In this document: positions 7,240 through 12,042 of the stretch, piece after piece
How positions within the stretch are numbered: position 1 is the first letter of the stretch
Layout: each line of letters opens with the position of its first letter
DNA from: Lachnoclostridium sp. UBA903
GTDB taxonomy: Bacteria > Bacillota > Clostridia > Lachnospirales > Lachnospiraceae
NCBI GenBank assembly: GCA_002294045.1
Contig: DBEP01000016.1
Span: 9,773-21,815, forward strand
Direction of reading: 5' to 3'
DNA: 12,043 nucleotides
Notes under the pieces: generated by a model
Seen by the model: only the letters and a program-made list of their open reading frames with translations
The model's database searches: none
Told to the model about the DNA's origin: nothing
Program-made: the position numbers and the translations under genes

Positions 7240-7288
7240 CCGATTATAGAAACATATTGTTTGTTCCTATAATCGGAACAATATTGTT
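7240..7288. repeat. Nested, mutually exclusive inverted repeats between the methyltransferase and amidase genes
   Basis: CCGATTATAG (7240-7249) pairs perfectly with CTATAATCGG (7267-7276). The second arm also lies in an alternative hairpin TGTTCC/GGAACA, and AACAATATTGTT (7277-7288) is self-complementary and followed by T-rich sequence on the plus strand. It lies about 100 bases after the methyltransferase stop. It may be a terminator, but there is no U-tail on the minus strand. The rest of the 7099-7379 spacer shows no gene. Confidence 0.5.
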
Positions 7289-7379
7289 TTTAGAAATAGA
7301 CGGAATAAAAAACTGCTGCTATTAAGTTATAGTACGAAACCAGACTGTTATTTGCGGCCCACGCTTTACAGTATTAGGT

Positions 7380-8537
7380 TTATATGTTTCTGTTTTCTCT
7401 TTTGGGAGGTTTGGGACCCATAAACTGATAAAAATATGTTTTAATCATACCATTATAAATTTTACGGTTTTTATCGGCATCTTTTCCTATAAATTTTTGT
7501 GCATCCTCATAGCTGGTTATAATAAAATAAGACCAGGAATCCAAGGCATTAAAAGTCCTTCCAATTTCCTTATACAAAGCAGGCAGAGCGGCTTTTTCCT
7601 CTAACCTTTCACCGTACGGAGGATTTGTGATAATAAAACCGTATTTTTTGTTATGGCTAAGAGCGCTTACGGCTCTTTGCTGAAAATGGATATATTGCTC
7701 TACCTCCGCCAAGGCCGCATTTTGTCTGGCTGCTTTTATGATTTCCCCATCTATGTCATATCCTTGAATTGTCATAGCAACAGATGTCTGCCTGATATCA
7801 TTTGCTTCCTCAATGGCTGAATACCATGCCTTCCTGGGTATTAAATCCGTCCAGTTCTCAGAAAGAAAGGAACGGTTCATTCCCGGTGCCATATTTGCCC
7901 CTATCATAGCTGCTTCAATCGGAATAGTACCGCTTCCGCAAAAGGGGTCAATCAAGATTCTGTCTTTATTCCAGGGGGTCAGCATAACCAATGCTGCCGC
8001 TAAAGTTTCCGTAATCGGTGCCTTGCTTGTTAGTTTACGGTACCCTCGTTTATGGAGAGATTCACCTGAGGTGTCAATTCCAATGGTTATTTCGTCCTTC
8101 ATAAAGGTGACCCTGATTGGATACTCATTACCGTCTTCGGGGAACCACTCAATTTTATAAACCTTTTTAAGACGTTCCACAATTGCTTTTTTCATTATGG
8201 ATTGAATATCGGATGGACTGAACAATTTACTTTTAATTGAGGTCGCTTTTGCAACCCAGAATCTGCCATTGGCAGGAATGTAATTCTCCCAAGGGATTCC
8301 TTTGGTTTTTTCAAATAATTCATCAAAGGATTCCGCTTTAAACTTGTCCACTTTAAGCAATATGCGTTCTGCGGTTCTTAAAAAGATATTAGCCCTGCTT
8401 ATTGCCGATATGTCACCGGCAAATGTTACACGGCCGTCTTCCACCTGTTTTATTTCATAGCCTAAATCACCAATCTCTTTTTTTAAAATACTTTCCAAAC
8501 CAAAATGGCACGGTGCCATATATTCAAACCGGCTCAT
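7380..8537 (-). CDS. THUMP-domain 23S rRNA guanine-N2 methyltransferase (RlmL-N/YpsC type)
   Basis: 385 residues. The N-terminal ferredoxin-like and THUMP region, about residues 1-155, binds RNA. The C-terminal Rossmann methyltransferase has the SAM motif DPFCGSGTIPIEAA near residue 195 and the N2-methylating catalytic motif NPPYGERL near residue 305. RGYRKLTSKAPITETLAAAL links them, as in the COG0116 family, which includes the N-terminal half of E. coli RlmL (m2G2445 of 23S rRNA) and Bacillus YpsC. The exact target base is inferred from the family. I choose the ATG at 8537 (MSRFEYMAPCHFGLE), matching the family N-terminus and having GGGAG nine bases upstream. A longer frame starting with TTG at 8636 has no ribosome site and adds an unlikely hydrophobic-basic tail. 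Confidence 0.92.
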   Translation of the reverse strand: MSRFEYMAPCHFGLESILKKEIGDLGYEIKQVEDGRVTFAGDISAISRANIFLRTAERILLKVDKFKAESFDELFEKTKGIPWENYIPANGRFWVAKATSIKSKLFSPSDIQSIMKKAIVERLKKVYKIEWFPEDGNEYPIRVTFMKDEITIGIDTSGESLHKRGYRKLTSKAPITETLAAALVMLTPWNKDRILIDPFCGSGTIPIEAAMIGANMAPGMNRSFLSENWTDLIPRKAWYSAIEEANDIRQTSVAMTIQGYDIDGEIIKAARQNAALAEVEQYIHFQQRAVSALSHNKKYGFIITNPPYGERLEEKAALPALYKEIGRTFNALDSWSYFIITSYEDAQKFIGKDADKNRKIYNGMIKTYFYQFMGPKPPKRENRNI

Positions 8538-8657
8538 CCTTTTGTACTCCCATCTGCGTAATAAAACGCGAATTAATATAATAAGACAAATAATTAATCG
8601 TATTGCTTGTAACCTTACATCCGGCAAAAGCCTCAAGGTTTATTTTGCCGACAATAG

Positions 8658-8686
8658 ATTATAACATAAGGGTTAACTGTTTGCAA
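8658..8686 (-). promoter_or_regulatory. Extended -10 promoter of the rRNA methyltransferase gene
   Basis: Minus strand TTGCAA (8681-8686), 17-base spacer, TATAAT (8658-8663) preceded by TGT, an extended -10. The leader would be about 115 nt to the ATG at 8537. Confidence 0.65.
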
Positions 8687-8700
8687 ATGTTAACCCTTAT
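8666..8700. promoter_or_regulatory. Perfect 12-bp inverted repeat over the promoter, candidate operator
   Basis: Arms ATAAGGGTTAAC (8666-8677) and GTTAACCCTTAT (8689-8700) are separated by 11 bases. The repeat covers the spacer and -35 of the promoter at 8658-8686, which suggests a binding site for a dimeric regulator. As RNA it could also be a weak hairpin after the rhodanese gene, but no U-tail follows. Confidence 0.5.
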
Positions 8701-8926
8701 AATAACTATTATAGCCATATTAAATACTTGTAAAAAAATATAATCTTATAATCTGAATATTTATTATAATTTTATCAATTTATTTTCTTATTACACTCTT
8801 AATTTATTTCAATAAATCATTTTATTATAAATATTTTAATTTATTAGATTATATCTCAATATCACTATTTATAACCATATTAATTTTGATACTTTTATTT
8901 ATGATTAACAGCTCAATTCCACTCTT
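8701..8926. other. Very AT-rich spacer without a gene
   Basis: Roughly 85-88% A+T by eye, with no ORF having a ribosome site. A short imperfect direct repeat containing CCATATTAA occurs near both ends. No hairpin terminator is visible after the rhodanese stop. Confidence 0.6.
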
Positions 8927-9229
8927 TTATTTGACTAATTGGCCTCTATATGCACGTATACCGCCATAGATATTTTTTACCTGATAGCCCTCTTTACTCA
9001 GCTCACGAGCTAATAATAAACTTAAATTACCTCTGTCACAATATAATATTAACAAACGCTCGGAAGGCAAAGTGCTTTTTTTATTTTCAAAATCCAGATA
9101 CGGAATATTAATTGCAGTTGGTATATGCGCATTATCATATTCATTTGGCTCTCTCAAATCAATTATCAGTACATTATATCTGCCTATGTAATTCTCAATA
9201 TCTTTTGCACGAATAGTTTCAAAAGTCAT
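8927..9229 (-). CDS. Single-domain rhodanese-like protein
   Basis: 100 residues, one rhodanese domain of GlpE/PspE size. Rhodaneses move sulfane sulfur through a persulfide on an active-site cysteine. The markers are VLIIDLREPNEYDNAHIPTAI (residues 20-40), the active-site loop beginning at C64 (YCDRGNLS) after a hydrophobic strand, and NIYGGIRAYRG at the C-terminus. C64 is present, so catalysis is possible. The loop lacks the usual second glycine and arginine order (CxxGxR), so substrate preference may differ. No signal peptide, so it is cytoplasmic. The ATG has AAGGTG about six bases upstream. It stands alone between AT-rich spacers, and no sulfur-metabolism neighbour is visible. Confidence 0.9.
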   Translation of the reverse strand: MTFETIRAKDIENYIGRYNVLIIDLREPNEYDNAHIPTAINIPYLDFENKKSTLPSERLLILYCDRGNLSLLLARELSKEGYQVKNIYGGIRAYRGQLVK

Positions 9230-9259
9230 AAAATCACCTTCAATCCTTTATTATCATAT

Positions 9260-9269
9260 TCCTGCAGGA
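9260..9269. promoter_or_regulatory. Perfect 10-bp palindrome upstream of the rhodanese gene
   Basis: TCCTGCAGGA, bordered by ATAT-type bases on both sides, lies 31-40 bases before the ATG, just upstream of a weak TGATAATAA -10-like box. Possible operator; nothing further supports it. Confidence 0.25.
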
Positions 9270-9323
9270 GATATTATGTGCATAAGACTCAGGAGTGCTA
9301 ACTAAACTACACTGATGCAACCC

Positions 9324-9351
9324 GCCGCAGTGCGATCCAAAGCGGAGCGTT
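9324..9351. repeat. Short GC-rich segment resembling part of the 10195-10354 element
   Basis: CGCAGT, then CAAAG-C-GG-A-GCGTT, aligned without gaps to 10295-10322, shares 19 of 28 bases in the same order of blocks. It stands out as GC-rich in an AT-rich spacer. It may be a decayed remnant of the same repeat family. Confidence 0.3.
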
Positions 9352-9380
9352 TTTATATCTTGAGCATTTTCCTATAAGCC

Positions 9381-9413
9381 AAAAAAAGTCTCCATCAGAT
9401 TTAGATGAAGACT
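9381..9413 (-). terminator. Rho-independent terminator of the Asn-rich protein gene
   Basis: Stem AGTCTTCATC/GATGGAGACT with one mismatch and a 7-base loop, followed on the minus strand by seven T. It starts about 23 bases after the stop codon. Confidence 0.88.
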
Positions 9414-9436
9414 AATTTTACTACTATATACAATTT

Positions 9437-9712
9437 TTATCTTTCATTTGAATTACGAAAATTTGAATTATTAGCATTTCTTTCACTGTTTCTTGAAGTA
9501 GTATTGGAAGTTGTATTTCTTGAAGTACCTGTCGTATAGTTCTGAGTACCAGTTGTGTTTGTAGCGTTTTTGCTGCTTCCCGTTGAACTGGAAGTATTGG
9601 CGTTTCTTGAATTTGTGTTGGAAGTATTAGCATTTCTTGAATTTGTATTGCTTGTTGTGTTAGAAGCATTAGCATTTCTTGAATTTGATGATTCATTATA
9701 ATTATTTTCCAT
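9437..9712 (-). CDS. Small Asn/Ser/Thr-rich repetitive protein, unknown function
   Basis: 91 residues, of which 27 are Asn; Ser and Thr make up most of the rest. There is no Cys or Trp and almost no hydrophobic residue. The core repeat NTNSRNANTS occurs twice in tandem and as variants around residues 10-40; Arg, Lys and Glu are scattered. It should be disordered and soluble, with no signal peptide or membrane segment. I do not recognise a family. The frame is chosen because the ATG has a strong AGGAGG nine bases upstream; the other long frame here is a by-product of the repeats. It is a complete unit with its own promoter and terminator. The upstream boxes fit a sporulation sigma factor, so a spore protein is a reasonable guess only. 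Confidence 0.75.
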   Translation of the reverse strand: MENNYNESSNSRNANASNTTSNTNSRNANTSNTNSRNANTSSSTGSSKNATNTTGTQNYTTGTSRNTTSNTTSRNSERNANNSNFRNSNER

Positions 9713-9756
9713 TTAAATTAACCTCCTGAAAATCATATTTATTAGATTACACAAAT

Positions 9757-9786
9757 TATTATGGGCTATTGCAATGAAAAATATTC
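9757..9786 (-). promoter_or_regulatory. Sigma-G-like (forespore) promoter of the Asn-rich gene
   Basis: Minus strand GAATA (9782-9786), 18-base spacer, CATAATA (9757-9763). This fits the Bacillus subtilis sigma-G consensus as I recall it, GHATR-N17/18-CATxHTA. The leader would be about 40 nt. The -35 also fits the sigma-E box GHATANT, but the spacing and -10 fit sigma-E less well. No sigma-A promoter is evident here. Confidence 0.5.
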
Positions 9787-9933
9787 ATCAAAATCTTTAC
9801 AAATAAAATTATCTAATATAATGGTTCAGCATAAATGGAAAAGCCGAATATATACATTTTTTTGTTTCTAATATATACCTTTTTCGTAATAAATTAACTT
9901 CTAAAAATTTTTATAAATTTTCATCTTTTTTTA

Positions 9934-9962
9934 TTGCATTATATCTCTTAATGTATTATAAT
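9934..9962 (+). promoter_or_regulatory. Sigma-A promoter of the candidate small RNA
   Basis: Plus strand TTGCAT (9934-9939), 17-base spacer, perfect TATAAT (9957-9962). Start predicted around 9968-9970, exactly at the foot of the first hairpin. Another TATAAT with poor -35 spacing lies near 9820. Confidence 0.55.
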
Positions 9963-9967
9963 GTAAT

Positions 9968-10090
9968 TGTGTTAAAGAGATTTCATTCGTGATTCTCCTA
10001 GCACACTATATAACCCCTTATTAATTATTTATACTCCCCTCATCGAAACGACCGCTTGGCTCCCCCTCGCGGTCGTTTCACTTTTTAATT
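9968..10090 (+). ncRNA. Candidate C-rich small regulatory RNA, about 120 nt
   Basis: A plus-strand unit with promoter and terminator but no ORF, in a spacer between minus-strand genes. The 5' hairpin has arms TGTGTTA..GAGA (9968-9980) and TCTC.TAGCACA (9994-10005) with a small internal loop. A mostly single-stranded linker follows with ACCCCTT (10013-10019) and CTCCCCTC (10034-10041). The 3' end is an 11-bp terminator hairpin whose loop displays CTCCCCCTC (10060-10068). Exposed C/U-rich motifs that can pair with Shine-Dalgarno sequences are the hallmark of Firmicute trans-acting small RNAs such as RsaE/RoxS; resemblance to that class is by motif only. Targets and family are unknown. It could be unstable or condition-specific. 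Confidence 0.5.
10045..10090 (+). terminator. Strong Rho-independent terminator, plus strand
   Basis: Perfect 11-bp stem GAAACGACCGC/GCGGTCGTTTC (10045-10055 and 10069-10079), 13-base C-rich loop, then ACTTTTTAATTT. On the minus strand the stem is followed by GATGAGGGG, so the orientation is clearly plus. No plus-strand protein gene precedes it. Confidence 0.85.
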
Positions 10091-10107
10091 TACAACCTAT
10101 AAAGAAT

Positions 10108-10147
10108 ATACCCCGAAATCAGCTATATTAAACAGTTTTCAGGGTAT
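10108..10147 (-). terminator. Hairpin, possible terminator of the HAAS gene
   Basis: Arms ATACCCCGAAA (from 10108) and TTTCAGGGTAT (to 10147) pair with one C/A mismatch. On the minus strand the tail is ATTCTTTAT; on the plus strand it is TTTATAATA. It may have ended the HAAS transcript before the mobile element came between them. Direction uncertain. Confidence 0.4.
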
Positions 10148-10194
10148 TTTATAATAATATAATAAGTTATAAGTATTTCGATACGGCAAGGCTA

Positions 10195-10354
10195 GAGTGT
10201 GTTTGAAAAATGCTTGTGCCGGGCTGGATGCTCCACTTTGTGGGAGACAAGGAGCGGTTTTGGGAGCGTAGTGGTGCTACTCTCCCAAAATTGGGACGCA
10301 GTATACCGCAAAGTGGGGCGTTCAGAACGGCACAATGATTTTTCAAACACGCTC
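10195..10354. mobile_element. 160-bp palindromic MITE-like element flanked by TA
   Basis: Terminal inverted repeats of about 26 bp start GAG(T/C)GTGTTTGAAAAAT and continue to TTGTGCC with three mismatches. Homology of the two halves goes on inward (GCTCCACTTTGTGG versus GCCCCACTTTGCGG). The centre is a hairpin TTTTGGGAG/CTCCCAAAA enclosing GTAG-TGGTG-CTAC, so the whole element can fold into one long stem. It is flanked by TA at 10193-10194 and 10355-10356, the duplication expected of IS630/Tc1-type transposition, and codes for nothing. It is clearly more GC-rich than its surroundings. The mobilising transposase is not in the window. Confidence 0.75.
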
Positions 10355-10869
10355 TAATGCCTCATGTTATTTGTAATTAATTTATATCCCAGATATATAA
10401 CAAGTAAAGGAATACCGACAGTGTAGAATAACCGGAAAAGGATTCCGCCTATAATTATTATAAATATAACAAGACATACAGCAACAAGGGCGATAATCAT
10501 TTTCTGATACCAGGTCAGTGACGAGTTTATATTAAGCTTAAAGCTTCTGCCATATTCATTCGTTTCATTATCATAGCCACTTCTATAGTCCTGATATGTG
10601 CTGCCGTCAGTTGTCTGGGCATCCTGATAAGCCCCGTCATGTTTTGAACCGTTGTATAAAGGCCCATGGCTAATTTGATAGGTTTCAATTATAGTTTTTG
10701 CAATTAATCTGGGATCACCTAATTGTTCTACAACTTCTTCCTCTTTATCATTAGTACTTTTACTTTTTATATAATCTTCATAAAATCTGGTATTATTGGC
10801 AATTTCAATATCCGGCAGCTCTCCCGTTAAGGCAGTTCTCAATCCGTCTATAAATTCATTCTTAGTCAT
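10354..10869 (-). CDS. HAAS/DUF1700-domain membrane protein
   Basis: 171 residues. The N-terminal helical HAAS (DUF1700) domain covers residues 1-63, with MTKNEFIDGLRTAL, FYEDYI and the signature EEVVEQLGDPRLIAKTII. A polar, probably disordered linker rich in Tyr, Asp, Gly and Thr (65-115) follows. Then come two membrane helices (about 124-145 and 148-166) and a short basic tail ending NNMRH. HAAS proteins usually sit beside PadR regulators and act in membrane or signalling contexts; no PadR gene is in this window, so the partner is missing or elsewhere. The ATG follows AGGAGG at a short 4-base spacing. The stop TAG is formed by the last base of the inserted 160-bp element plus its TA duplication. 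Confidence 0.87.
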   Translation of the reverse strand: MTKNEFIDGLRTALTGELPDIEIANNTRFYEDYIKSKSTNDKEEEVVEQLGDPRLIAKTIIETYQISHGPLYNGSKHDGAYQDAQTTDGSTYQDYRSGYDNETNEYGRSFKLNINSSLTWYQKMIIALVAVCLVIFIIIIGGILFRLFYTVGIPLLVIYLGYKLITNNMRH

Positions 10870-10973
10870 ACATCCTCCTAACTATATTATATCTTTCCAT
10901 CTGAATATCCAACCTAATAGTTATATCTGTTGAATTACTGGTTTCTGCAGGTACATGTCTAATAAATATAATT

Positions 10974-11002
10974 ATTCTAACATATCTTACATGGGGCGTA
11001 AA
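10974..11002 (-). promoter_or_regulatory. Extended -10 promoter of the HAAS gene
   Basis: Minus strand TTTACG (10997-11002), 17-base spacer, TAGAAT (10974-10979) preceded by TGT. The leader is about 100 nt. The remainder of 10870-11147 shows no gene; a 7-bp palindrome CTAACAT-A-ATGTTAG lies at 11101-11115, downstream of tRNA-Arg. Confidence 0.5.
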
Positions 11003-11147
11003 TACTGGGTTTATTAACATTTAATTAATTTTTATGGTGAATTCGGTATTTTCTATGCTGGCACACTACTAATACTCCAATACAAAAAGACGCATTGTAT
11101 CTAACATAATGTTAGTTTACAACACGCCCTATATCATAATTTATATA

Positions 11148-11221
11148 TGTGCGTTAGAGGATTCGAACCCCCGACCTTCTGGTCCGTAGCCAGACGCTCT
11201 ATCCAGCTGAGCTAAACGCAC
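11148..11221 (-). tRNA. tRNA-Arg (ACG)
   Basis: Acceptor GTGCGTT/AACGCAC, discriminator A. The anticodon loop CTACGGA between TCTGG and CCAGA gives ACG, whose A34 is normally deaminated to inosine by TadA to read CGN codons. Last gene of the second cluster. Confidence 0.97.
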
Positions 11222-11262
11222 GTACTGCCAGTATAACATATCAAATAAACAGCTTACCATAA

Positions 11263-11348
11263 TGCCGGCGACCGGAATCGAACCGGTACGGGAGATTAGT
11301 CCCGCAGGATTTTAAGTCCTGTGCGTCTGCCAGTTCCGCCACGCCGGC
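11263..11348 (-). tRNA. tRNA-Leu (UAA)
   Basis: Acceptor GCCGGCG/CGCCGGC, discriminator A. The anticodon loop CTTAAAA between CAGGA and TCCTG gives UAA. It has a long variable arm (CGGGACTAATCTCCCGT) and a total of 86 nt, as expected for class II. Confidence 0.97.
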
Positions 11349-11350
11349 AT

Positions 11351-11385
11351 TTGAACAGTCTGTTCAATAATGAATCAAAGATTCA
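11351..11385. repeat. Two perfect hairpins in the Val-Leu tRNA spacer
   Basis: TTGAACAG-T-CTGTTCAA (11351-11367) and TGAATC-AAA-GATTCA (11371-11385) fill almost the whole spacer. Likely processing structures in the tRNA precursor. Confidence 0.5.
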
Positions 11386-11386
11386 A

Positions 11387-11459
11387 TGGGACCTATAGGG
11401 CTCGAACCTATGACCCTCTGCTTGTAAGGCAGATGCTCTCCCAGCTGAGCTAAGATCCC
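11387..11459 (-). tRNA. tRNA-Val (UAC)
   Basis: Acceptor GGGATCT/AGGTCCC with one U-G pair, discriminator A. The anticodon loop CTTACAA between TCTGC and GCAGA gives UAC. 73 nt. Confidence 0.97.
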
Positions 11460-11530
11460 ATGGGAATAACAAAATGTCTCAATTTAATAAAAGAAAACTT
11501 TATATGTCTCACTATTAAATTCACTAAAAA

Positions 11531-11604
11531 CGACCCAGAAGGGACTCGAACCCTCGACCTCCGCCGTGACAGGGCGGCGCTCTAACCAACTGAGCCACTG
11601 GGCC
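11531..11604 (-). tRNA. tRNA-Asp (GUC)
   Basis: Acceptor GGCCCAG/CTGGGTC with one G-U pair, and G73, an aspartate identity base. The anticodon loop CTGTCAC between CCGCC and GGCGG gives GUC. The spacer to Val contains a 9-bp inverted repeat AATTTAATA/TATTAAATT. Confidence 0.97.
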
Positions 11605-11622
11605 ATAGATATGTATATTAAA

Positions 11623-11696
11623 TGGACCTTCAGGGACTTGAACCCCGGACCGACCGGTTATGAGCCGGTTGCTCTAACCAACTGAGCTAAAGGTCC
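11623..11696 (-). tRNA. tRNA with CAU anticodon, probably Ile2 (lysidine type), possibly elongator Met
   Basis: Acceptor GGACCTT/AAGGTCC, discriminator A. The anticodon loop CTCATAA between ACCGG and CCGGT gives CAU. The C4-G69 and C5-G68 pairs match the acceptor features TilS uses in E. coli tRNA-Ile2, and the GGACCTTTAGCTCAGTTGG start resembles Mycoplasma Ile2 as I recall it. It is not initiator tRNA, since the three G-C pairs of the anticodon stem are absent. Elongator Met cannot be excluded. Confidence 0.9.
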
Positions 11697-11699
11697 AAA

Positions 11700-11772
11700 A
11701 GCCGACAATCGGACTCGAACCGATAACCTGCTGATTACAAGTCAGCTGCTCTGCCAATTGAGCCACGTCGGC
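11700..11772 (-). tRNA. tRNA-Thr (UGU)
   Basis: Acceptor GCCGACG/TGTCGGC with one G-U pair, discriminator U. The anticodon loop CTTGTAA between GCTGA and TCAGC gives UGU. Only three bases separate it from the following CAU tRNA. Confidence 0.97.
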
Positions 11773-11807
11773 AAGTTACAATCGGACGAATCCTGAGTAT
11801 TAAAAAA

Positions 11808-11879
11808 TGACTCCAAGGGGATTTGAACCCCTGTTACCGCCGTGAAAGGGCGGTGTCTTAACCGCTTGACCATGGAGCC
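11808..11879 (-). tRNA. tRNA-Glu (UUC)
   Basis: Acceptor GGCTCCA/TGGAGTC with one G-U pair, discriminator A. The anticodon loop CTTTCAC between CCGCC and GGCGG gives UUC. First gene after the promoter at 11889-11917. Confidence 0.97.
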
Positions 11880-11888
11880 GTAATATTA

Positions 11889-11917
11889 ACTATAACATAT
11901 TATTATTACTTTGTCAA
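11889..11917 (-). promoter_or_regulatory. Consensus sigma-A promoter for tRNA-Glu-Thr-Ile2-Asp-Val-Leu-Arg
   Basis: Minus strand TTGACA (11912-11917), 17-base spacer, TATAGT (11889-11894) preceded by TGT. The transcript would begin within a few bases of tRNA-Glu, leaving a very short 5' leader. Confidence 0.88.
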
Positions 11918-11970
11918 TCAATATTTAATACTTTTTGATACTTTTTTAACCAGAATTTATGAAATATCAG

Positions 11971-12042
11971 CTCCCCGAGTTGGACTCGAACCAACAACCC
12001 CACGGTTAACAGCCGTGTGCTCTACCATTGAGCTATCGAGGA
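11971..12042 (-). tRNA. tRNA-Asn (GUU)
   Basis: Acceptor TCCTCGA/TCGGGGA with the U1-A72 pair and G73 of tRNA-Asn. The anticodon loop CTGTTAA between CACGG and CCGTG gives GUU. It ends one base from the window edge, and its promoter lies outside. Confidence 0.96.

Noticed and set aside
7190..7240. Possible second copy of the palindromic element, from fragments like TTTTTCAAAC and CTTGCGCCG
   Set aside because: The fragments are not in the same order as in the 160-bp element, so the likeness is probably chance.
8538..8636. TTG start giving a 418-residue methyltransferase
   Set aside because: No ribosome site; the added segment is hydrophobic-basic and foreign to the family, whose N-terminus begins at MSRFEYMAPCHFGLE.
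9424..9696. A 90-codon frame rich in Gln, Ile and Leu overlapping the Asn-rich gene
   Set aside because: It is a frame-shifted reading of the same repeats and lacks a ribosome site; the Asn-rich frame has AGGAGG and matching promoter and terminator positions.
9437..9712. Repeats of the Asn-rich gene as a CRISPR array
   Set aside because: Units are about 30 bp, tandem and coding, without regular unique spacers.
11101..11115. CTAACAT-A-ATGTTAG as terminator of the second tRNA operon
   Set aside because: The stem is AT-rich with a one-base loop and no U-tail; noted only as a palindrome.
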